This document shows, in pieces, positions 9,203 through 18,084 of a DNA stretch of 27,857 bases. The stretch's first letter is position 1, and every line of letters begins with the position of its first letter. A model generated the notes under the pieces. That model ran no database searches and had not been told where the DNA came from. It worked only from the letters and a program-made list of their open reading frames with translations. The position numbers and the translations under genes were made by a program. Source of the DNA: Reticulitermes lucifugus (lineage: Eukaryota > Arthropoda > Insecta > Blattodea > Rhinotermitidae); assembly GCA_026260175.1 (NCBI GenBank), contig JAKCWW010000226.1, forward strand, positions 61,968 to 89,824. Direction: 5' to 3'.

Positions 9203-9492
9203 CCAATCTTCTGGGATGTTACGCCATGTCCACTGCTGTATAGTTACCGATGGTTCGGAAGAGCGTAATATCTCCATCATGAGGGTTGGGCGGTCCAAGA
9301 AGACGTATTGACCCTGAAGAGCGAGGCACTCTGATCGTCCCGAAACGACGGTAACTGCCGGCCACTAACTTCAGGGTCTAGCGGTCCTTTCTTACTGTTG
9401 ACCGTGACAATAAATTACGATTCCTCAAAATGTCGGTAAGTATTTAAAAATCGACACTGTGTAACATTGCAGAGGATTTGAATCTTCATCGA
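9203..9492 (+). mobile_element. K-family foldback element, copy 1
   Basis: The left arm (minus sense) begins with ATCTTCTGGGATGTTACGCC at about 9202 and runs to about 9284. Its reverse complement matches the right arm, which begins TTGACCCTGAAGA near 9308. Shared landmarks are CCCT-A-GA, CCGAA, CGGTAACT and a following GGCCA/GTGG region. The right arm core is CTGAAGA (9314-9320), a weak hairpin, then GAAAC (9342-9346) and GGTAACT. A block at about 9454-9492, with TGTAACATTGCAGAGGA and TTGAATCTTCATCG, matches the right end of copy 3 (TGTAACATCTCAGAAGACTT), so the element is interrupted by about 80 bases or ends there. It has no coding capacity. Confidence 0.65.
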
Positions 9493-9589
9493 AACCACCG
9501 CAGGAACCTGAAATCTCGCCAGTGTGGAAAGGTTACCGTATCTTGTATTACAGATACAGAGCTATTGTAGGCCTACTAAGATAAAATTT

Positions 9590-9745
9590 CGGCCTTCTGG
9601 GATGCCATGCCATGTAGTTTTGTACAGGTACCATCTTTTCGGAGACACTCAGTGTCTCCATCTTCAGGACAGAGATGGAGGCAACGGGTTCCTCCGAAAT
9701 GATAGTACATATGTAACAAACTACATACGAGACCATAATCTTCGT
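9590..9745 (+). mobile_element. K-family foldback element, copy 2
   Basis: The left arm starts CCTTCTGGGATGCCATGCCA, a family terminus. It contains, on the minus strand, the core CTGAAGA (complement of 9661-9667), a perfect long helix GGAGACAC/GTGTCTCC (9641-9659) and GAAA (complement of 9637-9640). The right arm, on the plus strand, repeats the pattern AGATGGAGG, CCTCCGAAA, GTAAC and AACTACAT. Reverse complementing the left arm aligns it with the right arm over about 55 bases at roughly 70% identity. Two long overlapping frames on opposite strands (9524 and 9548) come from this palindromic structure and are not genes. Confidence 0.7.
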
Positions 9746-9797
9746 GTACAATTTATGAGAATCAGAAATCGTTACATCATCATACATTTCACAACAC

Positions 9798-9812
9798 TAT
9801 ATAGTGTAGTTT
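9798..9812. repeat. Left target-site duplication of SINE-B
   Basis: TATATAGTGTAGTTT is identical to 10076-10090 and directly abuts the first base of the SINE head. Confidence 0.95.
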
Positions 9813-10075
9813 GGCCGATCTCAGTGGCCGCGCGGTCTAAGGCGTGGGTCTGTGGCCGTTCGCTTGCTGGGATTGTGGGTTCGAATCCCGCCGGTGGCAT
9901 GGATGTCTGTTTCTTGTGAATGTTGTGTCTTGTCAGGTAGAGGTCTCGCCGTCGGGCTGATCACTCGTCCAGAGGAGTCCTACCGAGTGTGGTGTGTCCT
10001 ACCGAGTGTGATCGTGAAACTTCAATAAAGAGGAGGCCCTGGCCCGCTAGGGGCTCTTGCGCCAGTGGAAAAAAA
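9813..10075 (+). mobile_element. SINE-B, complete young insertion with tRNA-Leu/Ser-like head
   Basis: This is a complete 263-bp element between perfect 15-bp target duplications. The head, GGCCGATCTCAGTGGCCGCGC then GGTCTAAGGCG, resembles tRNA-Leu or tRNA-Ser with box A, and box B is the consensus-like GGGTTCGAATCCC at about 9879-9891. Together they form an internal RNA polymerase III promoter. The body has a 15-bp direct repeat, GTCCTACCGAGTGTG, at 9977 and 9996. The 3' tail AGGCCCTGGCCCGCTAGGGG, then CTCTTGCGCCAGTGG and an A run, is probably the part recognised by a partner LINE. Related tail sequence occurs inverted at 27803-27857. The intact duplications imply recent insertion. Confidence 0.95.
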
Positions 10076-10090
10076 TATATAGTGTAGTTT
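10076..10090. repeat. Right target-site duplication of SINE-B
   Basis: This is an identical copy of 9798-9812, directly after the A-rich tail. Confidence 0.95.
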
Positions 10091-10682
10091 TGGAATGTAA
10101 TAAACACTTAAGAAACACTATTTTTCTTTGAATTTCAGTTTTATAGCGTATAACTAAACAATATACTGTATCTGCAAATATTTCCATATACATTGCATCA
10201 GTAAGAGTATGCAATAACAGTTGTTGAGGTAGATATTTTATGTTATTTCACAGATGTTTCGGTCGATCCCCTTTTTTGCTAAATCTGTCAAAGTTCGTGT
10301 CACGTGCAGCACGTACAGATTCTTTGTCACGCTGGTGTGGCTCGTCCTCACATTGTGTGTAGAGAGGACGCCTCCAGGTACAGTGGGTAGTTGCGAACAT
10401 ACTGAATAACCATTCGCGGACGATCGGTACAGGATAGACCTCCAGGTTAGAGGAATAACTGAAGATTTATTTTCTACCTCACATAAATCTCATTACACCT
10501 CCATTATACAGTGCAGTCGAGGAATGCTGTTTCTTATGAGATGTATTCAGAAGACATACCTACACACCTTGTGTGAAGAACACACAGCTTTATAATGTTA
10601 AAGGAGGTGATACTTACAGAGAGCGTCCATCTGAACGCGGAACCGTCTCACAGAATCTACCAACCCGCTTGTAGCTGCACTG
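10091..10682. other. Non-coding stretch, no feature recognised
   Basis: No coding potential and no shared repeats were found. It contains small hairpins only, for example TGTGTGAAGAACACACA near 10570. Confidence 0.5.
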
Positions 10683-10826
10683 ATGCTTAGCGACCGATGA
10701 CGAGGGCCGCTCTACTATAGCTAATCAGTCCCGCGAGTGCCGCGTTAAAACGGGACTGCGCGCCGTAGAGCGGACGACATCAATTGCTGAACAGCGAGCG
10801 ATGACGGCCCCCGCTCTGCCATACTT
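10683..10826. repeat. GC-rich block with direct and inverted repeats
   Basis: AGCGACCGATGACGAGGGCC followed by GCTCTACTATA (10688-10719) recurs as AGCGAGCGATGACGGCCCCC followed by GCTCTGCCATA (about 10794-10823). Between them lies an inverted GTAGAGCGG (about 10765-10773) and a hairpin with the 7-bp stem AGTCCCG/CGGGACT (about 10727-10757). CpG is dense here compared with the flanks. It may be part of a GC-rich repeat or a short regulatory cluster. No known motif is assigned. Confidence 0.55.
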
Positions 10827-11776
10827 ATTTCCGCGTAAGAAAAATTCCTCCATATAGTTAGCACTATGCTTTAAAGTAGGCCTCTTAGTTTGCCTGTCAG
10901 GAGAGATATAAACGAACAACTCTCCTTATATATATACAATATACAGTGTATACTATTTGTTTCTTAAACTGACACAGCAAAATTGTTAAGAACAAATGGC
11001 TTGGGAAAATATCTGAAGCGAAACTTGCAGTGCAGGGTGGATAATACCTGAATGGGACACCGAAAAAAGTCACGAGTTTTCCAGAAGCAATGTCAGAAAT
11101 GAGTACAGAGTTGTGATGCTATAAATGTAACAAGACGCATGCGTACTAATGATTCTTTTCACGAAATATAGATAGCATTCTTCATATAATCAGAACTGTT
11201 TATGTTACAAGATAAGAATAGTTCAGAGTGTACGAAATCACTCCCTGGGGGCATGACACAAAAACTACGGCTTGCGGTTTCGGTCGGTGTATATCGGGAT
11301 GCTCAGAGAACACAAGTTTTGTAAGCCAGTCCTGTTCGGGTGCATGTTCGTAAAGCAGTAATTCAAGAGAACAGTATGTTCTCACAGGTTATGCATCACT
11401 TGCTTTACATGCCCGCAGGTGCTTACATGCTGTTCTCTGTGACACCTTGAAATGACGTTCCAGGATTCTAGGAATGATATATGGCATATAGCATGTTTAG
11501 AATTTTGTATTAAAGCAAGCACAGATACTAAGGCTGTCTTCTGTCATCATGCTAATACACGGCCAATACTGCGGATAACAAGTTAGGAAATGCAAGATTT
11601 CTGAAGAATTTTGTACCATTTTGTCTTGAGCATCTCGAGAAGTGCAAGGCTTGCGGAAAAATGTGCTGGGCGTAATATCCACTTCTCGTTCTTATCTACT
11701 ATATTTGCTGGAAGCTTGCTTGGCTGCAACGAACTTCTAGCGAGTTACATTTTAAATTCGCGCAGAAGCGAGTGTC
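10827..11776. other. Non-coding stretch, no feature recognised
   Basis: No gene, RNA or shared repeat was found on either strand. Short frames at 11200, 11497 and 11611 have no recognisable domain. Confidence 0.5.
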
Positions 11777-11808
11777 TGTTGTTGTTGTTGTTGTCGTCGT
11801 CGTCGTCC
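11777..11808. repeat. (GTT)n-(GTC)n compound microsatellite
   Basis: About five GTT triplets pass directly into about five GTC triplets, which suggests one slippage tract with a T-to-C change spread through its second half. Confidence 0.93.
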
Positions 11809-11934
11809 GATTTTAACAAAAATTGGAAGAGTTAGCAGATTTTAGTAGAATTTCTCAGTATCAGATTTCATGAAAGTGTCTTTATCTGTAAAGTTGTTAC
11901 ATGTGGAGAGACAGACGAACAGACGGACAGACGT

Positions 11935-12110
11935 GAAGGCTCCTGGTGTCTCCATCTTTGGCGTTAAGCAGTCCAAGTAGAGCAGCTTTACTTCTTGACC
12001 CTGAAGATGAAGGCACATCGATCTTTCGAAACGTCTGTAACTATGCACCAGCTGACACCTTGTAACATCTCAGAAGACTTGAATCTTTATGGTGACGATT
12101 ACAATAAACG
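11935..12110 (+). mobile_element. K-family foldback element, copy 3 (right arm best preserved)
   Basis: The right arm runs from CTTGACCCTGAAGATGAAGG through CGAAACGTCTGTAACTATGC, CACCAGCTGACACC, TTGTAACATCTCAGAAGACT and TTGAATCTTTATGG. Its outer part is the reverse complement of the family terminus ATTCAAGTCTTCTGGGATGT seen in the other copies. The hammerhead-like core has CTGAAGA (12001-12007), a 5-bp helix (GAAGG/CTTTC), GAAA (12028-12031), a two-pair helix III with a GTCT loop and GTA (12037-12039). I find no complementary helix I. The left arm is reduced to TGTCTCCATCTTTGGCG and follows a degenerate GACAGACG repeat at 11911-11933. Confidence 0.68.
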
Positions 12111-13198
12111 CTGATGCCATGAACGACAACAGAGGGCCCTTTGCCTGTAATGGCTGTAGGAACTACATACATTTTATGTCGTCAGTTCTTGAAACGGTTT
12201 CTTGTTATGTGTCCGACATGTCGAATTGTACGAAGTAACAAAACATATTTACGGATCAAGATCAGAGAATCGCCGTGAAGAAAATCTGTATGTCTGACTC
12301 AGCGTCATCCGCCCAACAACGTGACTCTACTCATTGTTACAGTCCCCTTCTGTTACGTAGGTAACCCACCTGTCTCATTGCTACACCCGTTGCTACAAAA
12401 GCGGCACAACTCCATTCACAATTTCTTGCCAGTGGATCAAGTGAACAATAGCGTCAAATCTAAAGGGATAGATAGATCACTGTAACAGTATTAAGGGTGA
12501 CAGCATGAAGACTCCAATCTCTGGTGCTTCATCTATTGCTGCTGGTTGGTCAGACAAGATATTCCTTATTACATTGGCATAGCAATAACCTGTATATGTC
12601 GGAAGGTTATGGATGTTGTAACCAGCATGATGAGGCTTCACTCGAGACGTGACAGTCCCGAAACCCCTCCTCCTGTTCGAGATTACGCCAATTTCGTCCG
12701 CCCCCCTTCTCCTCTGCTGATGCTGGGCCTCATCTTTGTTGTATCGCTTCCAAATAACCAGAGACGAGAATAGTGGACATTATTAAGGATCATTATTGTC
12801 ATATTGTAACCATCCAGGTCGACCTTCCGTTCTGGGAGAAAATTGGCGGGAAGGGTTGTGGTTAGGCAGCCGCTGTAGACAGGGACGGTCATCATTATAA
12901 CGATACTTGGAAAATAATCTTCTCTGTTTTAGATTACAGCAGCGTGGCGAGGAGCGGCTCTGCCATTCACGGTTAGGATCTGTCCTGTTTCTTTGTTAGC
13001 AGCCTGTCGTGAGTCATCCAATGGGCGTTGAAGTTGTTGTTTTATCCAATACTGTTGTCTGTAATTTCATTAAGAAAGTAGCCTTGGATTTTGCATGTAA
13101 GAATGCATGGAAACTGTGGAATTTGTGAGGAACGTGAAAGAAAGGCCACTAGAGAGACGAAGGTATCTATGAGATGATAATGCAGCTAGTGAAACTAA
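12111..13198. other. Non-coding stretch, no gene recognised
   Basis: A C-rich tract lies at about 12660-12720. A 75-codon frame at 12546-12773 crosses it but shows no domain. No repeat is shared with other parts of the window. Confidence 0.5.
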
Positions 13199-13423
13199 CC
13201 CTTTAAAGCCCAGTGGTGACTTCATATACCACGTTTAACATTCAACAATTCTACGTTCTGCCCACACATTGTATTTGTTTTGTATGCTTCTCAGAACAAA
13301 CAGCCATTATTTCCCTATACAGCATTAACTGATTGGTTTTTACAATTGAGGCGGAGAGTGTTTACTGCGCGGTACGAGCTGAATATTTAAATGTAAGTCA
13401 GTTTAATCTTAGCCTTTAAAGGG
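13199..13423 (+). mobile_element. piggyBac-like MITE, copy M1 (complete, 225 bp)
   Basis: The ends are CCCTTTAAAGCC and, on the other strand, CCCTTTAAAGGC, an 11 of 12 match. The left flank is CTAA, a likely decayed TTAA. CCC termini and TTAA target duplication are the hallmarks of the piggyBac superfamily. The interior has landmarks shared by all copies: a TTCTACGTTCTGCCCACA block, CAAACAGCCATTATTTCCCT, ATACAGCATTAACTGATTGG and GTGTTTACTGCGCGGTACGA. There is no coding capacity, so it is non-autonomous. Confidence 0.88.
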
Positions 13424-13892
13424 TGTAATTGGGAACATATGTTATGGAATCGGGTGAATAACTTTGATATATCTGATAGCTTCGTACATCGGAATAGGCA
13501 TCGCCTCTTCATGAAAGGTTATAAAAATTTCGTCCTTTCAGTCGTTACAGCTTTCATAACTGTTTCAGACTTCTCATAGAGCACATCTGTCCCTGACTCA
13601 TATTTTTCTAAATTCGAAGTGTCATGTTTTAAGTATTTTTCATTAGAAACGGACTCTATACATAATATCAGCCTCTTCACAAGTGTTCTGTGAGCGTACA
13701 AGGAAAACTCACTACGTCCAGCAAACACGCTTCCCTGGGCTTAGCAAAAACTAAGGTGTTTGTACCATCGTAATGATTCGTGAATGGACTTGGAGGATTT
13801 TCTAGGTTAATGAGGTGACTGATATGGACGTAATAGTTCAAACACTTCATTTTTAACCAAAGTGGACTTACTTGGTTTTTGTTGTACGCCCA
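13424..13892. other. Non-coding stretch, no feature recognised
   Basis: Nothing identifiable was found. A 69-codon minus-strand frame at 13519-13728 has no recognised domain. Confidence 0.5.
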
Positions 13893-14155
13893 CGATATAC
13901 GAGTGTATGGGCTGGACGGTCTGGGGTTCTACTCCCAGCAGGTGCAAGACACCTACCTCTTCTACAAAACATCCAGACCGGCTCTGGGACCCACCCAGCC
14001 TTCTATTTAGTGGGTATCGGAGGTTCTTTCCGCGGGGATAAACAGGCCGGTGTGTGAAGTTGAACACTCACTTGAATCTACTGCCGAGGTTACAAGTGAA
14101 TGGAGCTATACCTGTACTCTGTCTATACGCCTTCAAGGCAACTTTACTTTCGCCT
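13893..14155 (+). mobile_element. SINE-A copy 4
   Basis: The box A region is decayed, but the box B region is recognisable (GGACGGTCTGGGGTTCTACT then CCCAGCAGGTG). The body is very typical: CATCCAGACCGGCTCTGGGA then CCCACCCAGCC, TTTAGTGGGTATCGGAGGTT, CTTTCCGCGGGGATAAACAG, GTGTGAAGTTGAACACTCAC, CTACTGCCGAGGTTACAAGT and GGAGCTATACCTGTACTC. It ends near CTATACGCCTTCAAGGCA. Two overlapping frames on opposite strands come from the repeat. Confidence 0.85.
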
Positions 14156-14446
14156 TCTCCCAGATGCATTAGGCCTCCATTAAACATCAGTTATATTTGT
14201 CTCTTGCCTGTTACTTGTGCAGTTTGCGCTGTCAATTGTATAATTAGGAACATTTCAGCAGGCGGTGTGTGCCGTGTAGGTATATTTATTTTGCTTCAAT
14301 CAATTGAAAGGCAGTGGTCACTATATATACTACCTGCTTAAAAACGAAATGTATTCTGCAATTTGTACGTGGTATGTTTAAACGTTGCGCGTGATTCTTA
14401 TAAGCTGTTTTATTTATGTTGTGGTTTAACTATTGTACATTTACAC
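14156..14446. other. Spacer between two SINE-A copies, nothing recognised
   Basis: It is AT-rich and shares no repeat with other parts of the window. Confidence 0.5.
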
Positions 14447-14705
14447 TAGCTCAGTCGCTATAGTGACTAGGCTACTGTCTGGACGGCCGGGGGAGTCGTG
14501 ACTCCATTTTCTTCTCTAAAGCGTCCAGACCGACTCTAGTCTCCAACAACCTTCTTTTCATCAAATAGCGAGGATTTATTCTCCAGGGTGAAAAGCCTGG
14601 GTTGTGAAGCTGATCACTCACCTCTATCTATTGTAGGGGCTAAGAATACGTGGAAAGTACCTCCTCTTCCCCACACGTCCAGGCGTGGTGCTTAAATAAG
14701 CGCAG
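14447..14705 (+). mobile_element. SINE-A copy 5
   Basis: A good box A (TAGCTCAGTCGCTATAGTGA) lies at 14447, followed by CTGTCTGGACGGCCGGGGGA and a decayed box B. The body has GCGTCCAGACCGACTCTAGT, CCAGGGTGAAAAGCCTGGGT, GTGAAGCTGATCACTCACCT, CTATCTATTGTAGGGGCTAA and GAATACGTGGAAAG. The terminus is CACACGTCCAGGCGTGGTGC then TTAAATAA. It lies about 290 bp after copy 4 in the same orientation. Confidence 0.83.
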
Positions 14706-15484
14706 GGTCAAGTTTATGTTTACTTTCACTGAAGCAGAATAAATGGATTAGGGTTGATAATCTTTTGTAACCATTTTGCGTTATGTGAATGTGTTTAATG
14801 TTTATAGCAAAATCTTGTACGTCCTTGTTACAAGAATCCATGAGGCAGAGAGTTGAAACTAATATGTATGGAGGATCATCAGGAACGACGAAACGATAAA
14901 TTTTAGACGTTGTTTGATCCGTGTGCGTTTTAACGACGATATATCAACTGCATAATTACGTTACTGTCGACTGTAGTGGTAGTACTGTGTACAGACAGCT
15001 GCAAATGGCTGGGTAGGGAGTGGTCTGTCTTATAATACAGTGTCATCATTACTATCGTGGGACTGAAAAATATCATGGATAGCATTAGTAGAATATACAG
15101 TGCCTCGGTCAAGGCTCGAAACCTATACTTCCCGACTGTGTCAGCGCTCAGTTTTACCTACTCGGTAAAACCACTGAAGGAACGGGAATTTCCGTAGGCC
15201 ATGGAATCTGAGCCCCATGTTCCAGGTGTAAGATCTTGTTGTAGCCTATTATCGCACGTTCTATCATCATATTTTCATGTTAAGAGTTTATTTATGACGT
15301 CGGTTTAATGGAAGTTCTGCTTGAATGATTTCTTGCATAAGTTTCAGTGTTATGAGACGGGTATGCCTGCCTTCACCTGTTCGTAAGGAGCACGATGTAC
15401 TGACGATGTCAAACAGGAAGGAAGAGTGATGCTTCGGCCGCCTTGAAATTAACAGATGCATAGTCAATAAGCTGCTTATTTATC
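14706..15484. other. Non-coding stretch with one perfect hairpin
   Basis: The only structure noted is GTTTTACC, a 5-base loop and GGTAAAAC at 15151-15171. It has no T run after it and no context that gives it a role. No gene was recognised. Confidence 0.55.
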
Positions 15485-15510
15485 ATTATTTATTTATTTA
15501 TTTATTTATT
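15485..15510. repeat. (ATTT)n microsatellite
   Basis: About six and a half ATTT tetramers without interruption. Confidence 0.95.
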
Positions 15511-15628
15511 CTGTGTAATATGTGTTAAGAGAGTAAATGTTACAGCTGCGAAATGAATCCGTCCGAGAATCAGAGCTTTGATACACGAATGTTTTGTAAC
15601 GAATATTTAAAAACTTGAGTTCCTACCT

Positions 15629-15674
15629 CACAGTGAACAGTCTGTACTGCATAATCCAGACTGTTAATGCTGTG
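15629..15674. repeat. Imperfect stem-loop upstream of the second hammerhead-like motif
   Basis: CACAG-TG-AACAGTCTG (15629-15644) pairs with CAGACTGTT-AATG-CTGTG (15657-15674) around a 12-base loop. Nine inner pairs are perfect, and five outer pairs are separated from them by a small internal loop. It precedes the motif at 15746 by about 70 bases, which recalls the palindrome-then-motif order at 6037-6189. Confidence 0.7.
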
Positions 15675-15745
15675 TGGAAACATGATGCTCTTGCATGTGC
15701 TACTGAAGGAACATATGGACAGGTTATAAAAATTGTAGCTGATAC

Positions 15746-15787
15746 CCCCTGATGATGGTCTGGTTGCAGACCGAAACATATGTAGGG
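15746..15787 (+). ncRNA. Candidate type I hammerhead ribozyme, second copy
   Basis: Helix I is CCC (15746-15748) with GGG (15785-15787). The core CTGATGA (15749-15755) is the textbook sequence. One extra U at 15756 is followed by a perfect 6-bp helix II, GGTCTG (15757-15762) with CAGACC (15767-15772), closed by GTTG. GAAA is at 15773-15776. Helix III has two pairs, A15776-U15783 and C15777-G15782, with an ATAT loop. The cleavage triplet is GUA (15782-15784). The core and helix II are better than at 6143, but helix I is shorter. The sequence outside the motif differs from the element at 6027, so the two are not simple copies. Confidence 0.58.
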
Positions 15788-15937
15788 TTTTTTAGACAAT
15801 TTTAGAGAAACCATAAATGGTTTTTAATTAAATGTGCATTTAGTCGGTTGTAAATATAGTAGATGATCGCTCTTGTTTCTGAGAATTATACAAAACAAGT
15901 AATATATTACTTAAAAATACAGTTTTCAATGCTTTAA

Positions 15938-15952
15938 AGGGTTAGGAAGAGT
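15938..15952. mobile_element. Possible solitary MITE end
   Basis: GCTTTAAAGGGTTA matches the terminal sequence plus TTAA-like flank of the piggyBac-like MITE family. No interior of the family is recognisable beside it, so it may be chance or a deletion remnant. Confidence 0.25.
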
Positions 15953-16204
15953 TGCAGTAGATTTCGACTTCCTTTTCTTTATTTTATATTACCGGTCATC
16001 CGTTCCGTGTTAACCAATACCCGTATTGCTCAACTACTTTAGCTCTTCTAATATTCAGGCCTTATGCACTCGGACACACATAAATGTCCGTAGTGATGCA
16101 AAGTAGGAGCAAGACTGCGACTGGTACACTCCGTGACGTAGGACACAGACTTCACTGAGGCCGTATTCACGTTCAAGTTGTCCTACGGTTTCACGGAGGA
16201 AGCA

Positions 16205-16770
16205 GAAATGTAATTCCAGTTACGCCCTGAAGTAAAGTATTGCTTTTAGTAGACCGATTTTTACGAAACTCACAAATGCTTAACAGCATTGTGTGGAGAT
16301 CATTTATACGTCGAAGTTTTATGCAAATCGGACAATCAATGTGGAAAGTACGGACAGAAATTTATTTAAGTGTCCGAGTAAAGTACGGCTTTTATTTCGC
16401 CGAGTTTCGTGAAACTCGTAGTCACTAAATTGTTATGAACATCTTTTGCAGCGAAGCAAATAATCTAAATCGGAGGAAAAACAGAAAATAGGACACAATT
16501 CTATTTACGCCCTCAAGTGAATTATGGTTTTTAGTACACTGATTTTCACGAAGCTCATAATCAGTGGAACTGCGAAATCGTTTAAGAAATGCGGAATTTA
16601 CAGCTACAAATTCCTACGTGTCCTTATGTAAATATGTCTGTCAGTGAGCTGATTTTCACGAACCTCACTCATGTGCCCGATAACGTTTTGTGAAGAACTC
16701 CTACATCGAATTTCATGAGAATTCGACAGACGGTTTAGTCGCTGGATATACGACAAAAATACTTCCATTT
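16205..16770. repeat. Diverged tandem array of about four 110-155 bp units
   Basis: Four alignable segments follow one another, starting at about 16217, 16365, 16503 and 16615. Each has a block like ACGCCCTNAAGTNAANTATG, TTTTTAGT, then GATTTTCACGAAACTCA. The versions are GATTTTTACGAAACTCAC, GAGTTTCGTGAAACTCGT, GATTTTCACGAAGCTCAT and GATTTTCACGAACCTCAC. The first and fourth then have a TCGAA-TTTATGCAAATCGGACA-like stretch (CGTCGAAGTTTTATGCAAAT and CATCGAATTTCATGAGAATT). Spacings of about 148, 138 and 112 bp and strong divergence indicate an old array. It abuts MITE copy M2. Confidence 0.7.
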
Positions 16771-16782
16771 CTTGCACTTTAA

Positions 16783-17011
16783 CCCTTTAAAGACGAAACG
16801 TAATCTGTTTTATATAAGGACTCAGTTCTTACCGCACAGTAAACACCGCCCGCCTCGGTTATAAAAAACCAATTAGTTGATGCTGTATAAGGTCAAAGTT
16901 GCTGTTTGTTCTGAGATCCGTATAAAACACACAAACGCCATGTGAGCGCCATGCAGAATTTTTGAATGTTAAACCTGGTGGTAAGTAAAGTAAGCGCTAG
17001 GCTGTAAAAGG
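16783..17011 (-). mobile_element. piggyBac-like MITE, copy M2, with intact TTAA duplication
   Basis: This 229-bp element is flanked on both sides by TTAA (16779-16782 and 17012-17015), the clearest target duplication of the family here. The plus-strand left end is CCCTTTAAAGAC and the right end is CTGTAAAAGG, slightly decayed. It is reverse complementary to M1 throughout: CGCACAGTAAACACCGCCCG-like, AACCAATTAGTTGATGCTGT, CTGTTTGTTCTGAGATCCGT and GCAGAATTTTTGAATGTTAA can all be matched. Confidence 0.9.
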
Positions 17012-17015
17012 TTAA

Positions 17016-17862
17016 AATATATAATGTGTTCCGTTACAATGTGCTTATTATGCGCTTAATTGTTAAAATACGACTTGAATTTTAGTATGAAGCAGACGAA
17101 CGCGGAGTTTCTGTTGGGATTCTTATATGCTGAACTTGATCGATAGGCTGTCAGCCTTTATGTACTATAAGGCTCAGAACCGAACAAATTTATCAAGCGA
17201 CTCATATATGGAGGTGCGCTATGAGAATCCCGGTTGAAACATCGGCTATATTGAGTCAAGTCAGGAGTCAGCGTTGAAACAGGAAGAAGCTCTAAGGGTA
17301 CAGATGTGCAGCGGGTTGGTAGCACTATCAGGCGTCGCCTCAACAAATCGTCGAAACATTTTATGTCTCACAGCAGATCATAGTTTTCCGCGCCATAAAA
17401 CACAGCGAAATACAGCGAGCTGGGAGGGTAAATATCGGATATTAGAATAGCTTACACGTATAGCTACACACACAAAGATAAAAGCTTGTCGAGAATGTGC
17501 GGAAGATGCCAGGACAATTTGTGGTGATTCTGCCTTTGCTTTCGGATGTTACATATTGTGTACAGGCAACTTGGAAAATACACGAAACACTCAAACAGTT
17601 CTTGAACTTAATATTGAAGATCTGTGAACCATTGAGCTGAAACGCAAAATCTAAAAGTGTTACAATGTAGTTAACAGTGTTTGGTTAACCGAATTGTCTT
17701 CGAATTTAATTAAATATACTCTCTGAAAACATTAATTCTCTTAACGTGTTACTAAAATCGTATAATCATATTCAGGGCTCAACAAACTTACTCGTAAGCT
17801 CATCTGTGATGAGTGAAAAGTCAAAGTGGATAAGAGAACCTATCTTTGAAGTCGTTTATTAT
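17016..17862. other. Non-coding stretch, no gene recognised
   Basis: No gene or shared repeat was found. Isolated CGAAACATTTTATG and GTTGAAACATCGG strings occur near 17230 and 17355, but without the partner core of a hammerhead. Confidence 0.5.
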
Positions 17863-18084
17863 CCCTTTAAAGACTAAGATTAACATGAATTGTATTTAAA
17901 GACCCAGCTCGTACCGCAAAGTAAACACACTCCGTTTCGCTTATAATAACCAATTATTTACTGATGTATAGGGAAGTAATCGCGCCTTATGTTGAGATCC
18001 GTACAAAACACATAAATACACTGTGTGGGCAGAATGTAGAATTTTTGTACATTAAAGCTGGCGGAACGACTAGAGTTTAAAGGC
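17863..18084 (-). mobile_element. piggyBac-like MITE, copy M3
   Basis: The left end is CCCTTTAAAGAC after TTAT, and the right end is GAGTTTAAAGGC before ATAA. Both flanks are one base from TTAA. The interior matches M2 in the same orientation, for example TACCGCAAAGTAAACACACT, CCAATTATTTACTGATGTAT, GAGATCCGTACAAAACACAT and GTGGGCAGAATGTAGAATTT. Confidence 0.88.

Noticed and set aside
9524..9919. 131-codon plus-strand frame and 79-codon minus-strand frame (9548-9787)
   Set aside because: Both cross the palindromic K-family copy 2, and the longer one runs into the SINE-B head. They arise from the repeats.
15151..15171. Perfect 8-bp hairpin as a terminator
   Set aside because: The window is eukaryotic in character and the hairpin has no T run after it or gene before it.
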